A stretch of DNA of 64,000 bases from assembly GCF_003610195.1 (NCBI RefSeq), contig NZ_RAPO01000003.1, positions 744,001-808,000 of the forward strand. Direction: 5' to 3'. The position numbers and the translations under genes are program-made. Origin of the DNA: Halopiger aswanensis (GTDB lineage Archaea; Halobacteriota; Halobacteria; Halobacteriales; Natrialbaceae). Shown here in pieces: positions 1-8,740 of the stretch; position 1 is the first letter of the stretch, and the number at the start of each line of letters is the position of its first letter. The notes beneath the pieces are model-generated. The model was not told where the DNA came from, did not search any database, and saw nothing but the letters and a program-made list of their open reading frames with translations.

Positions 1-2
1 GG

Positions 3-1727
3 GTCCGCAACGAACGCCTCTGGGGTCGCCACACTTCGAGCGAGGACGATCTCTTCATCTGGACGCTGTTCGGCCTCGGCGTCGGCGGCTTCCTGCTCGA
101 GGGGCTGCGCGTCTACAGCGCCGGGATTCCGGACCACGAGGCCGTCAGCTTCGTCGCCTACGGGATGGCGCTCGCGTTCGATGCGGCCGGGCTCGCGACG
201 CTCGGTCCCGAGCAGGCCGGAGTAAACGCGGCCGGCCTGAACGCCGAGAACCTCCACTGGCTCGCGTGGTGGTCCCACTCGCTGCTCGCGTTCTTCTTCA
301 TCGCGTGGATCCCCTACGCAAAGCCGTTCCACATGCTCTCTTCCTTTGCGAACGTCGTCACGCGCGACGAGAAGGCAGGGCGGCGACTCCCCAACGTTCC
401 CGCCGATCTGGACGCGACCAACGCCGAATCCCTCGACGATTTCACCTGGAAGGAACTGCTCGATCAGGACGCCTGCACCAAGTGCGGCCGCTGTTCCTCG
501 GTCTGCCCCGCGAAGGCGTCCGACCGGCCGCTGGATCCGCGCAACGTCATCCTCGACCTGAAGTCGTACCGCGAAGATCGCGAGGCCGGCGCCGAACCGC
601 AGCCGATCATCGCGGACGGCGGCACGTCGGCCACCGACACCGAGACCATGGAGTCCTGTATGGCCTGCATGGCCTGCATGGACGCCTGTCCGGTCGAAAT
701 CGAGCACCTGCAGTCCTTTACCCGCCTGCAGCGCCAGATGACCGATCAGGGGGACGTCGACTCGAGCGTCCAGGACGTCTTCCAGAACGTGATGCAGAAC
801 GGCAACACGTTCGGGAACGCGCCGCGCAATCGCGCCGACTGGGCCGACGACCTCGAGTTCGACATCACGGATGCCCGCGAGGAGAAGGTCGACTACCTCT
901 GGTACGTCGGGGACTATCCGAGCTACGACGAGCGCAACAAACGGGTCGCCCGGTCGCTGGCGACGATCCTACAGGAAGCCGACGTCAGCTTCGGCATCCT
1001 CTTCGAGGACGAGAAGTACGACGGTAACGACGTTCGACGGATCGGCGAGGAGTTCCTCTACGTCGAATTAGCGGGCCACCACGTCGAGACCTGGGAGGAC
1101 TGCGAGTTCGACACGATCGTCTGCACCGACCCCCACTCCTACAACACGTTCAAGAACGAGTACCCGGAGGTCGACTTCGAGGAGTTCGCCGACGACCCCA
1201 TGATGCCGTTCGACTACACCGACGACTGGAACGCCGACGGCGAAATCGAGGTCTATCACTGGACGCAGGCCGTCGAGGAACTGGTTCGGGAGGGCCGGCT
1301 GGACCTGAACGGCGACGAACTCGAGTACACCGTCACCTACCACGACCCCTGCCACCTCGGACGGTACAACGACGAGTACGAGGCCCCGCGCGAACTCATC
1401 CGGGCGACCGGCTGCGAACTCGCGGAGATGCCGCGCAACCGCGCCGACTCGTTCTGCTGTGGCGGCGGCGGTGGCGGGCTCTGGATGGACTTCGAGGAGG
1501 ATCCAAAGCCGAGCGAGGAGCGCCTGCGGGAAGCGCTCGAAGACACCGCGGCCGGCGCGGCGGTGGAGAAATTCGTCGTCGCCTGTCCGATGTGCATGAC
1601 GATGTACGAGGACGGCCGCAAAACCGGCGACTTCGAGGACGAGATCGAGATCGTCGACGTCGCGGAACTACTCGTCGAGGCGATCGGAAAGACCGAAGAC
1701 GCGCGACTCGAGGTCGCTGCGGACTGA
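3..1727 (+). CDS. Fe-S/CCG-domain heterodisulfide-reductase-like oxidoreductase, 5' truncated
   Basis: The frame is open from the left edge, so the true start lies outside the window. The visible N-terminal part has hydrophobic helices followed by a soluble region with two Cys clusters of the 4Fe-4S type (CxxCxxCxxxCP) at nt 475-510 and 657-693. Further on there is a CCG-type segment with DPCHLGRYN, CCGGGGGGLW and CPMC, as in HdrD/GlpC-like subunits that bind a non-cubane Fe-S cluster. This order (membrane part, ferredoxin part, CCG domain) matches haloarchaeal membrane-bound Fe-S reductases that pass electrons between a membrane carrier and an unknown partner. The first CCG motif looks degenerate, with no CCG in that half. 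The substrate cannot be told from sequence. Confidence 0.85.
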   Translation, partial: VRNERLWGRHTSSEDDLFIWTLFGLGVGGFLLEGLRVYSAGIPDHEAVSFVAYGMALAFDAAGLATLGPEQAGVNAAGLNAENLHWLAWWSHSLLAFFFIAWIPYAKPFHMLSSFANVVTRDEKAGRRLPNVPADLDATNAESLDDFTWKELLDQDACTKCGRCSSVCPAKASDRPLDPRNVILDLKSYREDREAGAEPQPIIADGGTSATDTETMESCMACMACMDACPVEIEHLQSFTRLQRQMTDQGDVDSSVQDVFQNVMQNGNTFGNAPRNRADWADDLEFDITDAREEKVDYLWYVGDYPSYDERNKRVARSLATILQEADVSFGILFEDEKYDGNDVRRIGEEFLYVELAGHHVETWEDCEFDTIVCTDPHSYNTFKNEYPEVDFEEFADDPMMPFDYTDDWNADGEIEVYHWTQAVEELVREGRLDLNGDELEYTVTYHDPCHLGRYNDEYEAPRELIRATGCELAEMPRNRADSFCCGGGGGGLWMDFEEDPKPSEERLREALEDTAAGAAVEKFVVACPMCMTMYEDGRKTGDFEDEIEIVDVAELLVEAIGKTEDARLEVAAD

Positions 1728-1767
1728 CGCTCGGCTGGAGGCTGGAGCCGACTGCACCGTGGGCCCG

Positions 1768-1938
1768 CTACGCGTAGTGCTCCTCGAGGTAGTCCACGAT
1801 ATCTTCGCTTTCGTAGAGCGTCTCCTCGCGGTCGGCGTCGACGAGGAACGGAATTATGTCCTCGCTGCCGAGGTCGGTTAGCGTTTCGCGAACCGTCTCG
1901 CCGTGCGGACAGCCCTCCGCTTGGTAGCGTTCGAGCAT
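1768..1938 (-). CDS. Shortened glutaredoxin/GST-N-like protein (56 aa)
   Basis: The protein starts MLERYQAEGCPHGETVRETL and ends with DIVDYLEEHYA. Both ends match the thioredoxin-fold glutaredoxin/GST N-terminal family of haloarchaea, with a CPH active-site motif. From memory those proteins are about 80-90 aa. Here the usual segment of about 28 residues (second strand and second helix) between the DLG of helix 1 and the EDIIPFLVD strand is missing, in frame. That is an inference from remembered family length. The remaining fold would lack central secondary structure, so it may be a decayed copy. It lies 92 nt downstream of the exchanger gene on the same strand. Confidence 0.6.
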   Translation of the reverse strand: MLERYQAEGCPHGETVRETLTDLGSEDIIPFLVDADREETLYESEDIVDYLEEHYA

Positions 1939-2030
1939 CCCGATACGGTACGCGGCGGCGATCCGTAAACGGTAGCCGGTACTCGCAGCCGAGCGACGCG
2001 TCCGCCGGTCCGTGACGTCGATCGGGGCGC

Positions 2031-3134
2031 TCAGAGCGCCTCCGGAATCGGTACACCCCCAAAGACCACCAGCGCGACGAGCCAATAGACCGCGTACAGC
2101 CCCAGGAGCGCGTAGCCGTGCCGTCGCCGGAGCCGCCCGCTCGAGATGAAGTACGCCGCGACGGCGGTACAGACGAGCACAGCCGGGAGATGGAAGACCA
2201 GCACGGCGCGGGGAATCGCGACCTCGGCGACGAACGCGATGACGCCGACGTTCGCCGTGACCGAGAAGATCACGCTCCCGATGACGTGCCCGATCCCGAT
2301 CTCCGGGACGCCGCGGCGGACCGGCTCGAGCGTCAGCAGCAGGTTCTCGAACGTCAACACCAGCGTCAGCACCGTCGCACCGAAGACGGTCTGTTCGAGG
2401 CCCCACGACTCGACCAGCGCCTCCGAGCCCGTCTCGAGCAGCAGGGCGCCGGCCGTGACGCCGACCAGCGCGACGCCCGCCAGTCCGAGCCAAAAGAGCC
2501 CCTCGTAGGGTCGATCCGCGACGATTCGATCCTCTGGAATCTCCTCGAGAACCGTCCTGATGTCGACGTCCGAAACGTGGAGGTCGTCGATCGCGACGCC
2601 GCCGTCGGCCTCGAGTCGCTCCGCGATTTCGGAGTCGCGGAAGACCGGCACGTCCCGGTGGAACTCCCGGTACACGATGTAGCCGAACAGCCCGAGGAAG
2701 ATCGCGGCCAGCAACAGCCCGTGGACGAGCGTGAGCGTCCCGACGAGGACGAACGGCACCAGCGCCAGCGGCGACAGCGCGAACAGCCACAGGTAGTCGT
2801 CAGGGATCGCAACCGGGAACGGCCGGACGACCGCGGCGACGGCCAGCGTGATCCCGGTGATCGCCAGCGCGGTTCCCAGCGCCGTCCCGAGCGCGACCTG
2901 CTCGAGTTCGCCGGCTCCGAACACCAGCGCGATGACGGTATCGTCGAACTCGAAGCCGGTGAAGACGATCGCGAGTGCGAAAATCGACACCCCGAGTCCC
3001 AGCGACGCGCGGGTCAGGTAGCTGATCAGCTTCTCGACGCTGTAGGTGAGCACGACCGCACCGACAAGGAGGAGGACATACGCCATCCAGAGCCCCTGTG
3101 ACTCGATAACGCCCTCGAGTAGCTCCTCGAGCAT
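2031..3134 (-). CDS. Na+/Ca2+ exchanger (CaCA family) membrane protein
   Basis: A protein of about 367 aa with roughly ten hydrophobic helices in two halves split by an acidic cytoplasmic segment (around residues 165-210). The repeats carry GAGELEQVALGTALGTA in the first half and TLVLTFENLLLTLEP with GHVIGSVIFSVTANVGV in the second, which resemble the alpha-1 and alpha-2 repeats of cation/Ca2+ exchangers (YrbG-like). It probably exports Ca2+ or another cation in exchange for Na+ or H+. An in-frame ATG nine codons upstream at 3161 is an alternative start. I chose the inner one because it opens directly on a conserved-looking segment, but this is not certain. Confidence 0.8.
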   Translation of the reverse strand: MLEELLEGVIESQGLWMAYVLLLVGAVVLTYSVEKLISYLTRASLGLGVSIFALAIVFTGFEFDDTVIALVFGAGELEQVALGTALGTALAITGITLAVAAVVRPFPVAIPDDYLWLFALSPLALVPFVLVGTLTLVHGLLLAAIFLGLFGYIVYREFHRDVPVFRDSEIAERLEADGGVAIDDLHVSDVDIRTVLEEIPEDRIVADRPYEGLFWLGLAGVALVGVTAGALLLETGSEALVESWGLEQTVFGATVLTLVLTFENLLLTLEPVRRGVPEIGIGHVIGSVIFSVTANVGVIAFVAEVAIPRAVLVFHLPAVLVCTAVAAYFISSGRLRRRHGYALLGLYAVYWLVALVVFGGVPIPEAL

Positions 3135-3318
3135 GCCATCCCGTATGTGAATCGCCAGCATATAACTAACACCTCGGGTAGACGAGTCCGTTGGAAGTCT
3201 CTATACGGGATTTTGTGACTGTCGGGTTCGAAAACGGAAAACAGGACGGCGAACGGAACGGAGTCGGTCGCGACCGCGACCTCGCCGCGGTATCAGCCGC
3301 GACTGAGCGGCGCGCCGC

Positions 3319-6012
3319 TCAGTCTTCGATCTCGATTGCCGGTCGACCCGGCTCGGCGTTCTTCAGGACGCTCTCGTCCGCGTCGTCGGCGCGGAGCACC
3401 CGAACCGGCGCGTCGAACTCGCGCTCGAGCAGCCACGCGGCGGCCTCGAGGGCCTCGTGCTCCTCCTCGGGCGGGAGGGTCATCGACAGGGCCTCGCGCT
3501 CGGCCTGCAGGTCCTGGCCGTAGTCCGCGGCGGCGTCGCCCTGCTCGCGGATGTGGCTCTCCTGCATGAGTTCGCCGATCAGGTTGTCGGCGTCGCTCTC
3601 GATCGCGATCTCTAAGGCGTCGTACTTCCAGTCGGGCGCGACGACGACGTCGATCGCCTCGGGGTCCTCGATGCCGGCGACCTCGATGATGTCGCGGACG
3701 TCCTCGCGGGTGTTCTCGACCAGCCGGCGGCGCTTTTCGACGCGGTCGCGGTCGACGGTCGCGGTCGGCCACGCGGCGTCGACGACGAACTCGTCGTGGC
3801 CCAGTCGGTCGTACAACTCCTCGGTCAGGTGCGGCGCGACCGGCGCGAGCAGCCGGACGACGGCCGAGAGGCCGCGCTCGTAGGTCTCGGCGTGGGGCTC
3901 GGCGTGATTCGCGTATTGCCGCAGCGTCCGAGTCAGATCCTGCGTCTCGCGCAGCGCCTTATTGAAGGTCAGATCGTCGTACTCGTCGGTCGCGATGGCG
4001 ATCGTCGCCTCGATCTCGTTCTCGACGTAGCGCGCGACGGCGTCGTACTCGCCGTCGGGCTCTTCAGCCGCGAACTCCTCGACCATCTCCTTCAGGCGAC
4101 CCAGGAAGGCGTTCGTCGAGCGCACGCCCTCCTCGCTCCAGTCGAAGTCGCGCTCGGGTTGGGCGGCCTGCATCATGAACAGCCGCGCGGTGTCGGCGCC
4201 GTACTCCTCGACGATCCGCTGGGGCGAGACGACGTTGCCCTTCGACTTGGACATCTTCTCGCCCTCGAGCTGGACCATGCCCTGGGCCAGCAGGTTCTCG
4301 AAGGGCTCGCGGTGCTCTAAGCCCTCGTGGTCCGCCAGTACCTTCGTGAAGAACCGCGAGTACAGCAGGTGCATCACGGCGTGTTCGATGCCGCCCACGT
4401 ACTGGTCGACCGGCATCCAGTCGTTGGCCCGCTCGCGGTCGAACGGCGCGTCCTCGAGGCCGGGCGAGACGTACCGGAGGAAGTACCACGAGGAGTCGAC
4501 GAAGGTGTCCATCGTGTCGGTCTCCCGCGTAGCGTCGGCGCCACACTCCGGACACGTGGTCTGCTTCCACTCCTCGGCGGCGTCCAGCGGGTTGCCGGTG
4601 GTGTTGATGAACTCCGGCAGTTCGACGGGCAGGTCCTCCTCCGGCACGAGGACGGGGCCGCACTCGTCGCAGTGGACGACCGGAATCGGCGTCCCCCAGT
4701 AGCGCTGCCGGGAGATGCCCCAGTCGCGCAGCTGGTACTGCTTGGCTTCCTCGGCGCTCTCGATGTCCTCGGTCAGGCGCTCGCGGGCGGTCTCGCTGTC
4801 CAGCCCGGAGTAGTCGCCGGAGTTGATCAGGACGCCGTCCTCGGTGTAGGCGGCTTCCTCGACATCCGGCGCTTCGGGTTCGCCCTCCTCGGGTTCGGGC
4901 GCGATGACCGGGACGATGTCCAGATCGTGCTTCTGTGCGAACGCGTGGTCGCGCTCGTCGTGGCCGGGAACGGCCATCAGCGCGCCGGTCCCGACGTCCG
5001 AGAGGACGAAGTCCGCGACGAAGACCGGAATCTCGTCGCCGGTGACGGGGTTGGTCGCGGTCAGGCCGGTCTCGACGCCGTTGGGCTCGTCGCCGTCGGG
5101 GTCGGCCTCCTCCTCGATGAACCGCCGAATTTCGTCGTCCTCCTCGGCCAGTTCCTCGCTGATCGGGTGGTCCGGCGCCAGCGCGAAGAAGGTCGCGCCG
5201 TGGATGGTGTCGATGCGGGTCGTGAAGGCCGTGACTGGGCCGTACTCCCGCGGCTCGCTCCCCTCGCCGCGTCCGCTCGAGGCGCGTGGCGCCTCGCTGA
5301 CCTCGAAGTCGACTTCCGACCCGTACTGGCGGCCGATCCAGTTGCGCTGCATCTGGCGCACCGAGTTAGGCCACCCCTCGAGGTCGTCGATCGCTTCCAG
5401 CAGTTCGTCCGCGTACTCGGTGATCTGCAGGAACCACTGCTCGAGTTCGCGCGTCTCGACGGGCGTGTCACAGCGCCAGCAGAGTTCGGCCTCGCCCTCG
5501 ACCTGTTCGTCGGCCAGGACGGTCTCGCAGTGGGGACACCAGTTGACCTCGGCGTCGCGGCGCTCGACGAGGTCCTCCTCGTGGAATCGCCGGAAGAGCC
5601 ACTGGTTCCACCGGTAGTACTCCGGCGTGCAGGTGGTGACCTCGCGGTCCCAGTCGTAGCCGAAGCCCATCGAATCCATCTGGTCGCGCATCGTGTCGAT
5701 GCAGTCGAAGGTCCAGTCCCGGGGGTTGGTGTCCCGTTCCTTGGCCGCGTTCTCGGCGGGGAGGCCGAAGGCGTCCCACCCCATCGGGTGGAGCACGTCG
5801 TCGCCCTGCATCCGGCGGAAGCGGGCGTACGCGTCCGTAATCGTGTAGTTGCGGACGTGGCCCATGTGGAGCTTGCCGGACGGGTACGGGTACATCCCGA
5901 GGACGTACGTCGGATCGTCGACGTCGTCGGGCGTCCGGTAGACGTCCGCGTCGTCCCACGCCTCTTGCCAGCGCCGTTCGACTGCCGCGTGGTCGTATCC
6001 CGCGTCGCTCAT
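3319..6012 (-). CDS. leuS: Leucyl-tRNA synthetase
   Basis: An 897-aa class Ia synthetase that charges tRNA-Leu. It shows the HIGH motif as HMGH (residues 49-52, in YPSGKLHMGHVRNY), a Cys-rich zinc-like segment (CPHCETVL and CWRC), a long CP1 editing domain, the KMSKS loop in EKMSKSKGN near residue 585, and an anticodon-binding domain. The catalytic core reads like the bacterial-type LeuRS known from haloarchaea. The frame stays open upstream of 6012, but that stretch is Arg/Pro-rich without LeuRS similarity, so the start is the ATG before SDAGYDHAAVERRW. It stands alone, in the same orientation as the next gene. Confidence 0.97.
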   Translation of the reverse strand: MSDAGYDHAAVERRWQEAWDDADVYRTPDDVDDPTYVLGMYPYPSGKLHMGHVRNYTITDAYARFRRMQGDDVLHPMGWDAFGLPAENAAKERDTNPRDWTFDCIDTMRDQMDSMGFGYDWDREVTTCTPEYYRWNQWLFRRFHEEDLVERRDAEVNWCPHCETVLADEQVEGEAELCWRCDTPVETRELEQWFLQITEYADELLEAIDDLEGWPNSVRQMQRNWIGRQYGSEVDFEVSEAPRASSGRGEGSEPREYGPVTAFTTRIDTIHGATFFALAPDHPISEELAEEDDEIRRFIEEEADPDGDEPNGVETGLTATNPVTGDEIPVFVADFVLSDVGTGALMAVPGHDERDHAFAQKHDLDIVPVIAPEPEEGEPEAPDVEEAAYTEDGVLINSGDYSGLDSETARERLTEDIESAEEAKQYQLRDWGISRQRYWGTPIPVVHCDECGPVLVPEEDLPVELPEFINTTGNPLDAAEEWKQTTCPECGADATRETDTMDTFVDSSWYFLRYVSPGLEDAPFDRERANDWMPVDQYVGGIEHAVMHLLYSRFFTKVLADHEGLEHREPFENLLAQGMVQLEGEKMSKSKGNVVSPQRIVEEYGADTARLFMMQAAQPERDFDWSEEGVRSTNAFLGRLKEMVEEFAAEEPDGEYDAVARYVENEIEATIAIATDEYDDLTFNKALRETQDLTRTLRQYANHAEPHAETYERGLSAVVRLLAPVAPHLTEELYDRLGHDEFVVDAAWPTATVDRDRVEKRRRLVENTREDVRDIIEVAGIEDPEAIDVVVAPDWKYDALEIAIESDADNLIGELMQESHIREQGDAAADYGQDLQAEREALSMTLPPEEEHEALEAAAWLLEREFDAPVRVLRADDADESVLKNAEPGRPAIEIED

Positions 6013-6119
6013 TTGCTTATATACGTGTGGGCGCGTCGCCGCCCTATAGCTTTCCATCCGACAACAGCCACTGCCCGAAAATCGCGCCGGACGGACCCGG
6101 CCGTACCGACGGACTCCCC

Positions 6120-6935
6120 TCAGATGAGGCCCAGTACTGCGAGGACAATGCCGAGTGCGAGTGCGCCGCCGCCGACCGCCCGCTGGAGGCGGAGCTTCGA
6201 GCGCAACTGCTCTCGCTGGTCGTCGAGGGTCTCGGTCCCGACGACCAGCGGCGTCTCGTCGGTCTCTCGGAGCACGTAGCCGTCGGCCGTCTCGCGGAGT
6301 TCGCCCCGAACCACCAGTTCGTCCCCGTCGCGGATCACGGTCGCCTGATACTTGTCCGGCCAGTTCGTCTTCCCGCCGACGCTGACCGAGAACTCGAGGT
6401 CGCTCACGACGCCGTCGTCGCCGGCCAGTCCCGTCCGTTCGAAGAAACGATTGATGGGATCGAGCTCGCCGAGAAGGGTCTCTTCCTCCGGTTCGCCGAG
6501 AAATAGCTGCGGCGAGTCGAACGGATCGATCGCGTCGTCTCGCCGGGACGGCAGCGCCGAGGCGTCGACGCGGACGCGATCCCAGCCGCGGTCGACGGCG
6601 AACTCGCCGACCGACAGTCCGTCCTCGACGGTCCGCCAGCGGGTGCTTCCTTCCGATCCCCCGCCGCCCTTTCGGCGGAGACGCCACGCCCAGAGGGCGG
6701 GCGGATCGCCGCCGACCGTGAGCTCGGGTCCGGTCCGCGCCGGCGCTGCGGCTTCGTCGACCCGAACCGGCCCCCGAATCGTCGCTTCGCCGCCCGGCTC
6801 GAGGCGCTCGTCGTCCGCGGTGTCGACCTCGTCGATCGTCGCGTACCGCTTGCGAGTCGAGCGGGCCTGTAACAGGACGAACCCGCCGATCAACGCGCAG
6901 ACTCCCGCGACGACGAGCGCATTCGCATCGACCAT
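6120..6935 (-). CDS. GIDE-like membrane protein with terminal TM helices
   Basis: A 271-aa protein with a TM helix at residues 5-25 and another at the extreme C-terminus (about 250-270). The middle is soluble: a beta-rich region starting at EATIRGPVRV, a WAWRL strand and WRTVEDGLSVGEFAV. That architecture resembles archaeal relatives of the BAM/GIDE domain found in mitochondrial E3 ligases, but without a RING finger. The function in archaea is unknown. A second soluble region (about 195-240) has VIRDGDELVVRGEL, an OB- or barrel-like segment. The gene lies 107 nt upstream of leuS on the same strand, and no operon link is evident. Confidence 0.6.
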   Translation of the reverse strand: MVDANALVVAGVCALIGGFVLLQARSTRKRYATIDEVDTADDERLEPGGEATIRGPVRVDEAAAPARTGPELTVGGDPPALWAWRLRRKGGGGSEGSTRWRTVEDGLSVGEFAVDRGWDRVRVDASALPSRRDDAIDPFDSPQLFLGEPEEETLLGELDPINRFFERTGLAGDDGVVSDLEFSVSVGGKTNWPDKYQATVIRDGDELVVRGELRETADGYVLRETDETPLVVGTETLDDQREQLRSKLRLQRAVGGGALALGIVLAVLGLI

Positions 6936-7117
6936 GTCCGACTAGCTGTCACTCGGGTATAATAGTCGTAGGGGTGACGTTTCGAGAACGGTGCGAACGC
7001 GATCCGCTGTCGATCGGAACGCCGCGTCGAGGCGGTGCCGGGAGCGATGTGACCCCACGGTCGACCCCCAGCGGGTAGTTGTCGGTCGATTCAGTTTCGA
7101 TATCGACCGGTCGACGA

Positions 7118-7537
7118 TTATTCGATGTCGATCTCTTTCGACTCGTTGCCGCCGCTGACCTTCGGCAGCCGAACGGTCAGCACGCCGTCCTCGTAGCCCG
7201 CCGACACTCCGTCCTCCTCGACTGGTTCCGGTAGGCGAATTCGCCGGTTCGCCGTCTTGTGGGTCCGCTCGCGGCGCAGGTACTCGCCCTCCGCGTACTC
7301 CCGTTCGTCCTCGCGGTTGGCTTCGAGGCGCAGCGTCCCCTCCGAGAGCGTCAGATCGATGTCGTCGGTCTCGTACCCCGGCAGGTCGGCGGTGACGACG
7401 TACTCGTCGCCGGTGTCGGCGACGTCGACCGGGACCGTACCCGGTACCTGAAGCCCGCCGCTGGTCATTCCCTCTTCGACCTGCCGGCTGACGCGGTCGA
7501 GCATCTCCTCGAGTTCGTCGAACGGGTTTCGTCGCAT
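7118..7537 (-). CDS. Hsp20/alpha-crystallin small heat shock protein
   Basis: A 139-aa ATP-independent chaperone. The N-terminal arm is RNPFDELEEMLDRVSRQ. The alpha-crystallin domain runs from about residue 34 to 130, including the typical DLPGYETDDIDLTL segment and the A-x-x-x-n-GVL-like strand YEDGVLTVRLPK. The final residues, ESKEIDIE, are a plausible C-terminal IxI-type anchor. Haloarchaeal genomes usually carry several such paralogues. It has its own intergenic regions on both sides and appears monocistronic. Confidence 0.95.
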   Translation of the reverse strand: MRRNPFDELEEMLDRVSRQVEEGMTSGGLQVPGTVPVDVADTGDEYVVTADLPGYETDDIDLTLSEGTLRLEANREDEREYAEGEYLRRERTHKTANRRIRLPEPVEEDGVSAGYEDGVLTVRLPKVSGGNESKEIDIE

Positions 7538-7646
7538 ACGCGACGCTACGCCCTCGAGCGGGATAAATCTGCCCGCGAGCGAAGGACAGAAGGCTCGTCT
7601 CGGCAGCGATCGGGCAGCAGCGGGCTCGAGCCGAAGATAGCGCCGA

Positions 7647-8102
7647 CTACTCCGGCAACGTTACCAGCCCGTTCTCGAGCGCGTCCTGCAAAACTTCCCG
7701 CGCATGTCCGTCAGGATTGACGCCCTCGTAGACCGCCTGCACCTCCCCATCAACCAAGAAGTACGTCGTCCGCGCGGCCGCGCCACCCTGCACGTCCACG
7801 TCGAACGCCGCTGCGATCTCGCCGTCGGGGTCCGCGAGCAGATCGAACTCGAGCCCTTCCGCTTCGCAAAACGACTGGTGCGAGTCGACGTCGTCGGTCG
7901 AGACGCCGTAAACGTCGACGCCGGCGTCTCGGTAGGTATCGTACTCGCGCTGGAACTGGTTCGCTTCGATCGTACAGCCGGGCGTGTCGTCCCGCGGGTA
8001 GAAGTACAGCGCCGTCGGCTCGTCGAACTCGAGGGTCACGTCGGTACCGTCCTGATTCGGCGCGGTTACGGTCGGGGCGTCCGTTCCTTCGTCGAGAGGC
8101 AT
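7647..8102 (-). CDS. bcp: Peroxiredoxin, Bcp/PrxQ type
   Basis: A 151-aa thiol peroxidase that reduces H2O2 and alkyl hydroperoxides in the cytoplasm. The peroxidatic motif is DDTPGCTIEA with Cys43. The position five residues later, where PrxQ proteins often keep a resolving Cys, is not Cys here. The only other Cys is Cys79 (SFCEAEG), so resolution, if intramolecular, would use Cys79; this is inference. The C-terminal helix NPDGHAREVLQDAL is typical. It is divergent from the neighbouring CBS gene, with about 120 nt between them that must carry both promoters. Confidence 0.93.
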   Translation of the reverse strand: MPLDEGTDAPTVTAPNQDGTDVTLEFDEPTALYFYPRDDTPGCTIEANQFQREYDTYRDAGVDVYGVSTDDVDSHQSFCEAEGLEFDLLADPDGEIAAAFDVDVQGGAAARTTYFLVDGEVQAVYEGVNPDGHAREVLQDALENGLVTLPE

Positions 8103-8225
8103 ACGCGACCTCCGGCCGGAGCCGAAAAACCGTTTGCGGTGCTCGAGGTGATGTGCGCCCCGATGCGACGCGGTTCAAGTGAAAGCCGCGCGTTAAAGCC
8201 GCTGTCTCCGGTTGTCATAGGTGCT

Positions 8226-8651
8226 ATGTCCGTCATCGAACTCGGTCCGAACGACGTCGTCACAGCCGATCCGGACACCGATCTCGGCACCATCGCACAG
8301 CGTCTCGCCTCGAACAACGTCGGCGCCGTCGTCATCGTCGAGAACGACGAACCCGTCGGCATCGTCACCGACCGCGATATCGCTCTCGAGGTCGGCCAAA
8401 GCGACGACGTCGAGTCGAAAGCGGCCGAAGACGTGATGACGGGGAGTCCGACGACGCTCGCCGCGGACGCGGATCCGATCGAAATTTCGGAGGCGATCAA
8501 GGAGGAGAACGCGCGACGGTTCCCGGTCGTCGACGAGGACGGCAAACTGACGGGGATCGTCACCCTCGACGATCTGGTCGCGACGATCGGCGAGCAACTC
8601 GAGAACGTCGCGGACACGATCGAGACCCAGTCGCCGGAGTACAGTCCGTAG
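8226..8651 (+). CDS. Two-CBS-domain protein
   Basis: A 141-aa protein made only of a tandem CBS pair (Bateman module): repeat 1 about residues 8-60 with GAVVIVENDEPVGIVTDRDI, repeat 2 about 70-130 with RRFPVVDEDGKLTGIVTLDD. Such stand-alone modules bind adenine nucleotides or AdoMet and regulate partners, but no partner is fused or adjacent. The start is the ATG at 8226, just before the first strand; the in-frame stretch upstream is antisense to bcp and has no CBS similarity. Confidence 0.93.
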   Translation: MSVIELGPNDVVTADPDTDLGTIAQRLASNNVGAVVIVENDEPVGIVTDRDIALEVGQSDDVESKAAEDVMTGSPTTLAADADPIEISEAIKEENARRFPVVDEDGKLTGIVTLDDLVATIGEQLENVADTIETQSPEYSP

Positions 8652-8740
8652 ACCGTCATCGCGGCGGCTTGCGGATCGCCACGGTCTGCGAACCGCGCTC
8701 CGTACCCGTACTCGCGTCCGTTCGTTCTTACTCGCCGACG

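Noticed and set aside
4327..6279. Long plus-strand open frame (about 650 codons) opposite leuS
   Set aside because: Codon bias of GC-rich haloarchaeal genes leaves antisense frames open. The product is Val/Gly/Arg-rich without family motifs, while the minus strand encodes complete LeuRS.
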